A stretch of DNA of 64,000 bases from JAGWRA01 sp963711505 (GTDB taxonomy: Bacteria > Acidobacteriota > Vicinamibacteria > Vicinamibacterales > CAVVIG01), in NCBI GenBank assembly GCA_963711505.1, contig CAVQEJ010000005.1, positions 186,001 to 250,000 of the forward strand. Reading direction: 5' to 3'. Position numbers and translations under genes: made by a program. Each line of letters opens with the position of its first letter. Position 1 is the stretch's first letter. The notes beneath the pieces were generated by a model, which was given only the letters and a program-made list of their open reading frames with translations, ran no database searches and was not told the origin of the DNA. Below are positions 47,754-54,991 of the stretch, one piece after another.

Positions 47754-48653
47754 CTAGGAAGACAGCGCCACTTCGTGGAACGCGCCGAGCTGCTGGCGCA
47801 GGGTCTCGATCGCAGCGGGCGCCGCCGGCTGCAACGGAGGACGGGGAGCGCCGGCATGATAGCCGGCCAGGTTCAGAGCCGCCTTCAGGCCCGGCACGCC
47901 GAATCCGGACGTCACCGAGCGGGCCAGCGGCGTGATCTGCCGCTGCAGCGCCAGCGCCTCCGCATGACTGCCGGCGCGCGCCAGCTGGTACAGCCGCACG
48001 CACTCTTCGGGGATCACGCAGGCGGCCGCGACGATGCCGCCCGACACGCCGAGGCACAGGCTCGCGTACAAGGTCGGCGCCGATCCGACGAGCACGTTGA
48101 AGTCGTCGGGCGTCAGCGACACGAGGTCGGCCACCTGCGCCATGTCGCCGCCCGATTCCTTCACGCCGACGATGTTCGGGTGCTCCGCCAGGCGCGCAAC
48201 GGTCGCCGGCAGCAGGTTCACGCCGGTCGCCGCGGTGAAGTTGTACAGGAGCACCGGCACCGGCGAGGCGTCGGCGATCGCCGTGTAGTGGCGGACGAAC
48301 ACGTCCGGCGTCATCTGGCTCTTGAAGAACGAGGGGGTCCGGACCAGCACGACATCGGCGCCGGCCGCCGCGGCTCGCCGCGCGGCGTCCACCGCCGCCT
48401 TCGTCGATTCGCGCGCCGTGCCAGCGACCAGCAGCCGATCCCGCGGAATCCGCTCGCGCGCGGCGGCAATCACCCGTTCCGACTCGTCGTCGCTGAGGAG
48501 CCCCGCCTCGCCGTTGGTGCCGAGCACCACGATGCCGGCGAGCGGCGTCTTCAGCCAGCGGTCGATGTTGAAGCGGAGCGCGTCGAAGTCGACCTCGTCC
48601 GTCCGGGCATCGAAGGGCGTGGGAATGGGCGGCAGGACACCGTGAATCTTCAT
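47754..48653 (-). CDS. DapA-family aldolase (possible 4-hydroxy-2-oxoglutarate aldolase)
   Basis: 299 residues, a class I pyruvate aldolase/dihydrodipicolinate synthase-like barrel. Starts MKIHGVLPPIPTPFD. LGTNGEAGLLSDDESERVIA has Asn in place of the Thr-Thr-Gly pair common in true DapA (GTTGE). Catalytic Tyr in VPVLLYNFTAATGVNL and Schiff-base Lys in NIVGVKESGGDMAQV. These features, and pairing with a glyoxylate aminotransferase, point to the HOGA1-like branch that splits hydroxy-oxoglutarate into glyoxylate and pyruvate; assignment as plain DapA is less likely. It is first in its operon with promoter at 48727-48755. Confidence 0.8.
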   Translation of the reverse strand: MKIHGVLPPIPTPFDARTDEVDFDALRFNIDRWLKTPLAGIVVLGTNGEAGLLSDDESERVIAAARERIPRDRLLVAGTARESTKAAVDAARRAAAAGADVVLVRTPSFFKSQMTPDVFVRHYTAIADASPVPVLLYNFTAATGVNLLPATVARLAEHPNIVGVKESGGDMAQVADLVSLTPDDFNVLVGSAPTLYASLCLGVSGGIVAAACVIPEECVRLYQLARAGSHAEALALQRQITPLARSVTSGFGVPGLKAALNLAGYHAGAPRPPLQPAAPAAIETLRQQLGAFHEVALSS

Positions 48654-48726
48654 GGCAGGCTCCGCATCTCGCGTTCGCAGGCCACCTCCGGCCCCGGAAT
48701 GGGACACGGGCGCCCTGCAACCTTGC

Positions 48727-48755
48727 ACCGTACTAACGGGTCGTCGGAATGTCAA
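48727..48755 (-). promoter_or_regulatory. Sigma-70-type promoter of aldolase-aminotransferase operon
   Basis: On the minus strand TTGACA (48755-48750, perfect), 17-base spacer, TACGGT (48732-48727), about 67 bases of leader to the ATG at 48653. Confidence 0.55.
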
Positions 48756-48776
48756 CGAGCCGCGGGCGGGCCGCCG

Positions 48777-49835
48777 TCAGGAGCCGTCGGCGCCGTCCGC
48801 GGCGGCGGCGCTCGCGGCCCGACCCGACGCCCGGCGGGTGTGGATGGCGATCGGGCTGGCACCCAATCCCTGGACGATGAGGTTCAGGCCCAGCACGACG
48901 ACGAAGATCGCCGCGGCCGGCACGAGCACCCAGGGAAAGTCGGCGATCGCCGACACGTTCGAAGCCTCCTGCAGCATGGCCCCCCAGCTCGGCGACGGCC
49001 CGGGGAATCCCATCCCGACGTACGACAGGGTCGCTTCGGCGAGCACGAACGCCGGGAGGAGCACGGTGAGCTCGACCGCGAGGAAGCCCCGCGCGGCCGG
49101 CAGCAGGTGACGGAACAGCAGCCGCGCGTGGCCGGCACCGGCGGCGACGGCGGCGGTGTAGTACTCGCGGCGACGTTCCTCCGCCACGATGCCCCGCACC
49201 CCCTGCGCCACGAAAGGCGATCCGATCAGCGCCAGGATGCCGGCGAGCAGGCCGAAGACCGTCGAGGCGGGGAGCACGAGCGGCATGACCGCCCGCAGCG
49301 CCAGGATCACGTAGATGGCCGGCAGCACCAGGAGGAACTCGGCGCCGCGCATCAGCAGCTCGTCCATCGCGCCGCCCAGGTAGCCGGCCAGTCCGCCGAC
49401 GAAGGCCCCGATGAGCAGCGCCCCCAGGGCCGCCGTCCCCGCCACGCCGAGGGAGAGGCGTGCGCCGTACAGCAGGCGGCTGAACGCATCGCGCCCGTAA
49501 CTGTCGGCGCCCAACACCAGCAGCGGCGCCCGGGCGTCATCGGTCGACTCGACGAGATGGCCGTGCGAGAACCAGGCGAGCGGCACGCGTGTGGACCGGT
49601 CGGGCTCATATCGCCGCTCGAGGCGGCTGACGAGCCGCCACGGATAGATGAAGGGCGCGTGCCAGCGGCCCTCCGCATCGATCAGATGGGGCACGGTCGG
49701 CGGCGCGAACTGCAGGTCGGGGCGCGGGTCGTCGGGCTGGTGCGGCGCGAGCCACCGCGCACCGGCGGCCCCGATCAGCACGATGGCGATGATCGCCACG
49801 CCGACACGCCGCAACACCTGAGCTTGCTGCAACAT
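48777..49835 (-). CDS. Peptide-type ABC importer permease (DppC/OppC-like)
   Basis: 352 residues with about six spans. Starts MLQQAQVLRRVGVAIIAIVL; GADSYGRDAFSRLLYGARLS is the typical entry to the transmembrane domain, and the coupling region is AAVAAGAGHARLLFRHLLPA. Ends with the family's ATLSYVGMGFPGPSPSWGAM. A long periplasmic insert (about 45-105: PHLIDAEGRWHAPFIYPW) is larger than usual and similar inserts occur in this subfamily. It follows the DppB-like gene after a 106-base gap holding a reiterated tract. No ATPase gene is present in the window. Confidence 0.88.
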   Translation of the reverse strand: MLQQAQVLRRVGVAIIAIVLIGAAGARWLAPHQPDDPRPDLQFAPPTVPHLIDAEGRWHAPFIYPWRLVSRLERRYEPDRSTRVPLAWFSHGHLVESTDDARAPLLVLGADSYGRDAFSRLLYGARLSLGVAGTAALGALLIGAFVGGLAGYLGGAMDELLMRGAEFLLVLPAIYVILALRAVMPLVLPASTVFGLLAGILALIGSPFVAQGVRGIVAEERRREYYTAAVAAGAGHARLLFRHLLPAARGFLAVELTVLLPAFVLAEATLSYVGMGFPGPSPSWGAMLQEASNVSAIADFPWVLVPAAAIFVVVLGLNLIVQGLGASPIAIHTRRASGRAASAAAADGADGS

Positions 49836-49849
49836 CCAGTCTCCGGACT

Positions 49850-49930
49850 ACGGTCTGCTTCGGTCTTCAGTCTTCGGTCTGCAGTCTTCAGTTCCACGTT
49901 CCTACGTTCTACGTTCCTCGTTCTACGTTA
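49850..49930. repeat. Low-complexity reiterated tract between permease genes
   Basis: Two kinds of degenerate short units: CGGTCTTCAGTCTTCGGTCT (7-bp GTCTTCR units, 49861-49893) and CCTACGTTCTACGTTCCTCG (units of ACGTTCYT, 49900-49930). It resembles 34703-34726 and, in style, 15341-15448. It interrupts an otherwise tight transporter operon. Confidence 0.7.
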
Positions 49931-49941
49931 CAGAGACTCCC

Positions 49942-50898
49942 CTACTCCTCCCCCAGCCGCACCCGCGGATCGACGAGGGCCAGCGCCAGATCGGAGATGA
50001 GGCTGCCGGCGGCGAGGAAGAGCGCGCCGGCCGCCGCACATCCCGCGACGAGATAGACGTCGCGCGCGCGGAGGCCGTCGTACATCAGCCGCCCGAGTCC
50101 CGGCCAGGCCGTGATGATCTCGACGACGAACGACCCGCTGAGCAGGGTGCCGACCACCAGGCCGTAGACCGAGGCGCAGGGCCGGATCGCCACCCGCAGC
50201 GCATCGCGCCAGATCAGCCGGCCGACCGGCACGCCCCGCGCCAGGGCGGCGCGCACGAACGGCTGCGTCATCGTCTCGGCCATCGCCTGCGACTGCAGCC
50301 GCTCGAACATGGCCGCGATCGGCAGGGCCAGCGCCAGGGCCGGCAGCGTCAGGTGCCACAGCAGATCGCGCACGACGCCGACACCCGACGCGTCGAACGA
50401 GGTCATGCCGCCGATCGGGAACCAGCCGGTCCGCGCGGCCACGAAGACGAACAGGAGCGACGTGATGAGGGGCGGCATCGCGAGCAGGACGAGCGAGGCC
50501 AGGCGGATCGCGTCGGACAGGCGGCCGGGCCGGCTGCCCGTGATGACGCCCAGCGGCAGCCCGATGAAGGTGGCGAGCGCCAGGGCCGCAAACGCGAGCA
50601 CGGCGGTGTTCGCCGCCCGCTGGGGGATCAGCCCGGCCACCGGGCGGCCGTAGAGGAGCGACGTCCCGAAATCGAGGTGGGCGGCGTGATCGAGCCAGAC
50701 GCCGTACTGCGTCAGGATCGGCTGATCGAGACCGTAGCGGGCGCGCGCCTGCGCCACGGCCTCGGGCCTGGCGCCGAGCCCGAAGGCTTCCGTCGCGAAA
50801 TCGCCCGGCGCCATGCGCGTCAGCACCAGCGACACCGACGTCACGACGAAGACCATCAGCAGGGCGAAGACCAGGCGCCGCAGCAGATAGCGCAACAT
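49942..50898 (-). CDS. Peptide-type ABC importer permease (DppB/OppB-like)
   Basis: 318 residues with six spans. Starts MLRYLLRRLVFALLMVFVVT with the typical RMAPGDFATEAFG after the first span; GLDQPILTQYGVWLDHAAHL and DFGTSLLYGRPVAGLIPQRA are family blocks, and the coupling loop lies near RAALARGVPVGRLIWRDALR. Begins four bases after the substrate-binding protein stop, so they are one operon. The pair with 48777 forms the channel. Confidence 0.9.
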   Translation of the reverse strand: MLRYLLRRLVFALLMVFVVTSVSLVLTRMAPGDFATEAFGLGARPEAVAQARARYGLDQPILTQYGVWLDHAAHLDFGTSLLYGRPVAGLIPQRAANTAVLAFAALALATFIGLPLGVITGSRPGRLSDAIRLASLVLLAMPPLITSLLFVFVAARTGWFPIGGMTSFDASGVGVVRDLLWHLTLPALALALPIAAMFERLQSQAMAETMTQPFVRAALARGVPVGRLIWRDALRVAIRPCASVYGLVVGTLLSGSFVVEIITAWPGLGRLMYDGLRARDVYLVAGCAAAGALFLAAGSLISDLALALVDPRVRLGEE

Positions 50899-50902
50899 GT
50901 TT

Positions 50903-52696
50903 TCAGCGCGTCGTGCCGGCGCCGCTCGCGGCCAGCATCTCGGGGTTCCAGAGCAGGTGCGGAGACTGAATGGCCGGCGTCGCCCGGGCGACGCGCGTGC
51001 TCATGGCGACATAGATGCGCGGCGCCACGAAACGGAGCACCGGCAGGTGCTCGGCGAAGATCTTCTGCACCTGATCGAAGAGCGCCTGGCGGACCGCCAG
51101 GTCGGGTGCCGCAATCTGACGGGCCATCAGGTCGTCGACCTGGGCCTCCCAGGGCGTGGCCGGCGTCTTCTCGCCGATGTCCCACAGGTGGGCGCTGCCC
51201 GAACTGAACCAGAAATCCGGGTTCAGGGCCGGATCCGTGTCGGTCTCGTAGACGCTGAAGTAGACGGCATCGTAGTCGTTCGACGTGAAGCGTTGCACGA
51301 GGCCGCCGACGTCGAGGCCGACCACGTCCACCGTGATGCCGACCTTCGCGAGCGCGTCGCGGATGGCCGCCGCCCCGCGGTCGAGCGCCGTGTTCGACTT
51401 GAACGTCAACAGCGTGAAGCGCACGGGCCGGCCCGCCGCGTCTTCGAGCTGGCCGTTCCCCGTTCGATCGCGCAGGCCGAGACCGGCCAGCAGCATCTTC
51501 GCGTGCGCCGCATCGTAGGGCGTCTGGGGCGTGTCCTTCCAGTACCAGGTGCGATTGCCGGGCGAGACCGGGCCGTACACCGGGACGCCCTCCCCCAGGT
51601 ACACCGTGTCGGCGAACTGCTTCCGGTCGACCGCGTACGAGATCGCGCGCCGGAACTCGTCGCTCTGCAGCCATGCGGCGCGGGGGTCCGACGCCTTCGA
51701 CGCCCGGTTCAGGTTGATCCAGAACGTGTCGGCGTTCAGCCCGACACCGAGATCGAGCAGCTTCACGCGGCCGTCGTCGGCCGCCCGCTTCAGCGAACGG
51801 TAGTCCTCCGGACGGACGGCGGAGGTCGTCATGTCGATCTGGCCCGACTCCAGCCGCAGGAGCTCGGCGTTCTGATCGGGCACGATGTCGAGAATCAGCC
51901 GGTCGAGCAGCGGCAGCGGCGCGCCCGACGCGTCCTTCAGCCAGAAGTGGGGATTGCGGGTGAAGACCAGCCGCTGCCCCGGCTCGTAACTCGACAGCAC
52001 GAACGGTCCCAGCCCGGCCATCTGCGACGGGGGCGTCGCCGGCCCCCACGCGCTCGCGAGCGCGCCGTGGTCGAGCGCCGACTGGAGCAGGTGCTTCGGC
52101 AGGATCGGCAGGTTGTCGAGGAGGCGCAGTCCGGGCTCGAACGCCGACGGGAACGTGATGACCACCGTCGACGCATCCGGGGCGCTCACCTCGAGCGGCT
52201 TGCCATCGACCCGCATGGAATCGCCCAGTGGACCGCCCGTCTTCGGGTCGTAGATCGCCTTGAACGCGAAGACAACGTCAGCCGACGAGAACGGCTGCCC
52301 GTCGGAGAACTCGACGCCCTGCCGCAGGTGCAGGGTGTAGCGGCGGCCATCGTCCGACCGCGTCCAGCTATCGGCGAGGCGCGGCTCGAGCTGGTCGGTC
52401 ACCCGGTTGATCCGGATGAGCTTCGCCTGCGTGAGCCTCGAGATGATGTCGGTGACGTACGTGCGCGAGGCGTACCGGTTGAAGGTCTCGGGCTCGCTGC
52501 GCACCGAAGCGACCAGCGTTCCGCCCCGGTCCGTGCCCGACGAGGCCGGCTTCGAGGAACAGCCTGCGAGCATCCCGGCCACGAGCACCAGGGACACCAG
52601 CGGCAGCAGGGACACCCGTGACACCCGTGAGAGGGCCACCGTGGTCGTCCGGACCCACCGAGGGAATCGATCGAAGGGGTGAAACCGCCGAGTCAA
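50903..52696 (-). CDS. ABC importer substrate-binding lipoprotein (family 5)
   Basis: 597 residues. TTG 52696 is chosen as start because GGGAGG stands seven bases upstream and the lipoprotein signal begins soon after (LLPLVSLVLVAGMLAGC). Binding-protein family 5 body: GGTLVASVRSEPETFNRYAS, YTLHLRQGVEFSDGQPFSSA, DVVFAFKAIYDPKTGG, NADTFWINLNRASKASDPR, RAISYAVDRKQFADTVYLGE. Such proteins bind oligopeptides, nickel chelates or sugars; specificity cannot be read here. The frame is open to ATG 52762, but that would place the palindrome 52710-52725 inside the gene. It is divergent from the HTH-protease operon and shares its control region. Confidence 0.88.
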   Translation of the reverse strand: MTRRFHPFDRFPRWVRTTTVALSRVSRVSLLPLVSLVLVAGMLAGCSSKPASSGTDRGGTLVASVRSEPETFNRYASRTYVTDIISRLTQAKLIRINRVTDQLEPRLADSWTRSDDGRRYTLHLRQGVEFSDGQPFSSADVVFAFKAIYDPKTGGPLGDSMRVDGKPLEVSAPDASTVVITFPSAFEPGLRLLDNLPILPKHLLQSALDHGALASAWGPATPPSQMAGLGPFVLSSYEPGQRLVFTRNPHFWLKDASGAPLPLLDRLILDIVPDQNAELLRLESGQIDMTTSAVRPEDYRSLKRAADDGRVKLLDLGVGLNADTFWINLNRASKASDPRAAWLQSDEFRRAISYAVDRKQFADTVYLGEGVPVYGPVSPGNRTWYWKDTPQTPYDAAHAKMLLAGLGLRDRTGNGQLEDAAGRPVRFTLLTFKSNTALDRGAAAIRDALAKVGITVDVVGLDVGGLVQRFTSNDYDAVYFSVYETDTDPALNPDFWFSSGSAHLWDIGEKTPATPWEAQVDDLMARQIAAPDLAVRQALFDQVQKIFAEHLPVLRFVAPRIYVAMSTRVARATPAIQSPHLLWNPEMLAASGAGTTR

Positions 52697-52709
52697 TCCT
52701 TGACCTCCC

Positions 52710-52725
52710 GGCCAATCAATTGGCC
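52710..52725. promoter_or_regulatory. Palindromic operator candidate 1
   Basis: GGCCAATCAATTGGCC: two 7-bp perfect arms around a 2-base centre. It lies directly upstream of the binding-protein ribosome site. Shares a 20-base context CGGCCAATC(A/C)ATTGGCCGCC with 52809-52824, 99 bp away. Confidence 0.75.
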
Positions 52726-52808
52726 GCCCGGGAAATGTTCGATCCGTGCAACTCCCGGCCACTTTTCATGCAACCGAGCAGCTCCTGGCATTGGAACCGC
52801 TGCCGGCC

Positions 52809-52824
52809 GGCCAATCCATTGGCC
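52809..52824. promoter_or_regulatory. Palindromic operator candidate 2
   Basis: GGCCAATCCATTGGCC, differing from 52710-52725 in one centre base. It is about 100 bases upstream of the -24 element at 52925, the usual place for a sigma-54 activator site. Confidence 0.75.
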
Positions 52825-52924
52825 GCCGCATGGCCGGGTGCCTCCCGCAGGTCACGGCCATCCTAAACCAACAAGTTGCATTTTTGAAAGCACTTACAGA
52901 CACGGCCCCCCTGCGCAGCGGTTC

Positions 52925-52940
52925 TGGTACGGCTCGTGCC
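52925..52940 (+). promoter_or_regulatory. Sigma-54-type promoter of HTH-protease operon
   Basis: TGGTACGGCTCGTGCC: GG (52926-52927) and GC (52938-52939) 10 bases apart; TGGTACG matches the -24 element, while the -12 GTGCC is weaker than TTGCW. Transcription would start near 52951, 16 bases before the GTG at 52967. Confidence 0.55.
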
Positions 52941-52966
52941 ATTGCGGTAATCGACAGGAGGACTTC

Positions 52967-53209
52967 GTGGAACCAATTCAGGACCATTCTCAGGACCCTC
53001 AGCCGGGACAGCACTTCGAACCGCAGGTCGGCCGCAGCGTGTCGATCGATCAGGCCGCACAGCTGCTCGGCGTCTCACGACGCACCATCTACAACCGGAT
53101 CAGGGACGGCCGTCTGGAGACCGTCCGGACGCTGGGCGGCTCCCAGCGCGTGGTCCTCGGCTCACTGCAGGAGGCGGCACGGTTGAACGGCGACCGCCTG
53201 CGCGCCTGA
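52967..53209 (+). CDS. Small helix-turn-helix DNA-binding protein
   Basis: 80 residues. GTG 52967 has AGGAGG nine bases upstream. After 25 Gln/Pro-rich residues there is an excisionase/BldC-like winged HTH: GRSVSIDQAAQLLGVSRRTI, YNRIRDGRLETVRTLGGSQR and VVLGSLQEAARL. Proteins of this type bind short direct repeats and act as regulators or recombination directionality factors; no integrase is near, so regulation is more likely. It is followed 47 bases later by the S8 protease gene. The two palindromes upstream are candidate sites for it or for the sigma-54 activator at 57701. Confidence 0.85.
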   Translation: MEPIQDHSQDPQPGQHFEPQVGRSVSIDQAAQLLGVSRRTIYNRIRDGRLETVRTLGGSQRVVLGSLQEAARLNGDRLRA

Positions 53210-53256
53210 GCGTCGCGGACTCTCTTGCTCACATCCCTGTCTGAACGGAGCCCGGT

Positions 53257-54924
53257 ATGACACCCGCGATCCTTCGGCGTCCCGGTCGGCTGGTCACGCT
53301 GGCTGTCAGCAGTCGCAGCGCTCTTCGTGCCCGCCCTGGCGGCGGCGGCGCATCACGCCCACCTGTCGGCAGACCTGAACCGGCAGATCGCAGACGGCGC
53401 CTCGACGGTCGACGTGATCGTCCAGGGCGATCCCGCGGCAGTCGAAGGACTTGCGGCGCGCCACCACGTCGGCATCCGGCACCTGCTGCGGCACGGCGCC
53501 GTGCTGCGGGTCAGCCCGGCCGATCTGGCCGGCCTGAGCACCGATCCGGCCGTTGCCGACCTGTCGGCCGACTCGGTGGTCCGGGCGACGGCTGACGTGA
53601 CCGACGAGACGATCGGCGCCGATCAGCTGTGGCAGAGCTTCGACGGCATTGGCGGCACCAGGGGGGAGGACGGCCGGGGCATCGTCGTGGCCGTCATCGA
53701 TTCCGGCATCGACCGGGTCCCCGGGCTGCGGCGGCGGATCCTCGGCAGCTTCGACTTCCTGAACGGCCGGGGCGGGACGCCCCTGCGGGATCCCGACAAC
53801 GATCAGTACGGCCACGGCACGCACGTGGCCGGCCTCATCGCGGGCCAGCGGGCCGGCTACGCCTTCGGTGGTCCCTACAGCGGCGTGGCCCCGGAGGCCC
53901 GTCTGTTGAACCTGCGGGTGCTCGGTGCCGATGGTTCAGGCCAGACGAGCGACGTCATCGACGCGATCGACTGGGTCATCGCGCACGGTTCCCGGTACGG
54001 CGTGCGGGTGATCAACCTGTCGCTCGGGCATCCCGTGTTCGAGTCGTATCGCGACGATCCGCTGTGCCAGGCGGTCGAGCGGGCCGTCGCGGCCGGCTAC
54101 GTCGTCGTGACGGCCGCGGGCAACCTGGGGAAGACCGACAGCGGACAACAGGTGATTGGCGGCATCACGTCGCCGGGCAACGCGCCCGACGCGCTGACGG
54201 TGGGGGCCCTCGACACGCACCAGACGTCGATGCGGTCGGACGACACGGTGGCGACCTACAGCTCGCGCGGGCCGACGGCCTACGACAACCTGATGAAGCC
54301 CGATCTGGTGGCGCCGGGCAACAAGCTGGTGTCGCTGGAGGCGCCGGGGTCGTACCTGGCACGCACGTATCCGCAGCTCGAGGTGTCGGGCCACGGGCGC
54401 GGCGGATATTTCCAGCTGAGCGGGACGAGCCAGGCGGCGGCGGTCGCCAGCGGTGCGGTGGCGCTGCTGCTCGACGCGGACCCGCGACTCGATCCGGCGC
54501 AGGTGAAGGCGCTGCTGCAGCTCAGTGCGTCGTACGTGCCGACCGCCGGCCTCGTGGGCGGCGGCGCGGGCAGCCTGAACGCGCTGGCCGCCGTCGATCT
54601 CGTGCGCCACGGCATCGGCGGCAACTGGCTGCCGACGACAACGATTGCCGGCGAGACCGTCCAGGCCAGCGGGATCGCGTTTGGAGGCACCGACCAGTCG
54701 GCCACATCTGTGGTCAAGGGCAAGACCTTGGTTTGGGGCGAACACGCTCGTCTGGGGCGACACGCTCGTCTGGGGCGACACGCTCGTCTGGGGCGACACC
54801 CTCGTCTGGGGCAACACCCTCGTCTGGGGGAACACGCTCGTCTGGGGTAACACGCTCGTCTGGGGCGAACACCCTGGTCTGGGGCAACACCCTCATCTGG
54901 GGGAACACGAACCTGTCTGGGTGA
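53257..54924 (+). CDS. Secreted S8 serine protease with C-terminal TLVWG repeats (three frameshifts)
   Basis: About 554 residues after removing single extra bases near 53311, 54740 and 54867. Signal peptide ends ALFVPALAAAA. Residues 30-120 look like an inhibitor-type propeptide (DVIVQGDPAAVEGLAARHHV). The subtilisin domain has Asp148 (VVAVIDSGID), His186 (GHGTHVAGLIAG) and Ser391 (SGTSQAAAVASGAVAL), with INLSLGHPVFESY and VVTAAGN between. The last 67 residues are ten copies of a hexapeptide (x-T-L-V/I-W-G, x = K, D or N) and a final NTNLSG. Only with the two extra bases removed do all copies fall in one frame, which is strong support for the repair. Residues around the active Ser (GTSQAA) differ from the usual GTSMAAP. 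Confidence 0.88.
54722..54921 (+). repeat. Tandem 18-bp repeat encoding xTLVWG
   Basis: Eleven 18-base units (54722-54739, then 54741-54866 and 54868-54921, with single extra G at 54740 and 54867), consensus of the type (G/A)ACACGCTCGTCTGGGG plus two bases. Ten units keep Trp-Gly; the last reads NTNLSG before the stop codon. Confidence 0.92.
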
Positions 54925-54991
54925 CAGTGCCGTCTCGACAAGAGCATGACCTACGGCGGCTGACAAGTCTTCTCAGGAAGGAGCAGAGTCA

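Noticed and set aside
52747..52761. Minus-strand sigma-54-like site TGGCCGGGAGTTGCA before the importer gene
   Set aside because: GG and GC are nine bases apart instead of ten. In a region with indel errors it could be real, but as written it does not meet the spacing rule.
54722..54921. CRISPR-like or plain microsatellite repeat
   Set aside because: Units are directly adjacent with no spacers, and after removing two extra bases they translate as a conserved hexapeptide in the protease frame.
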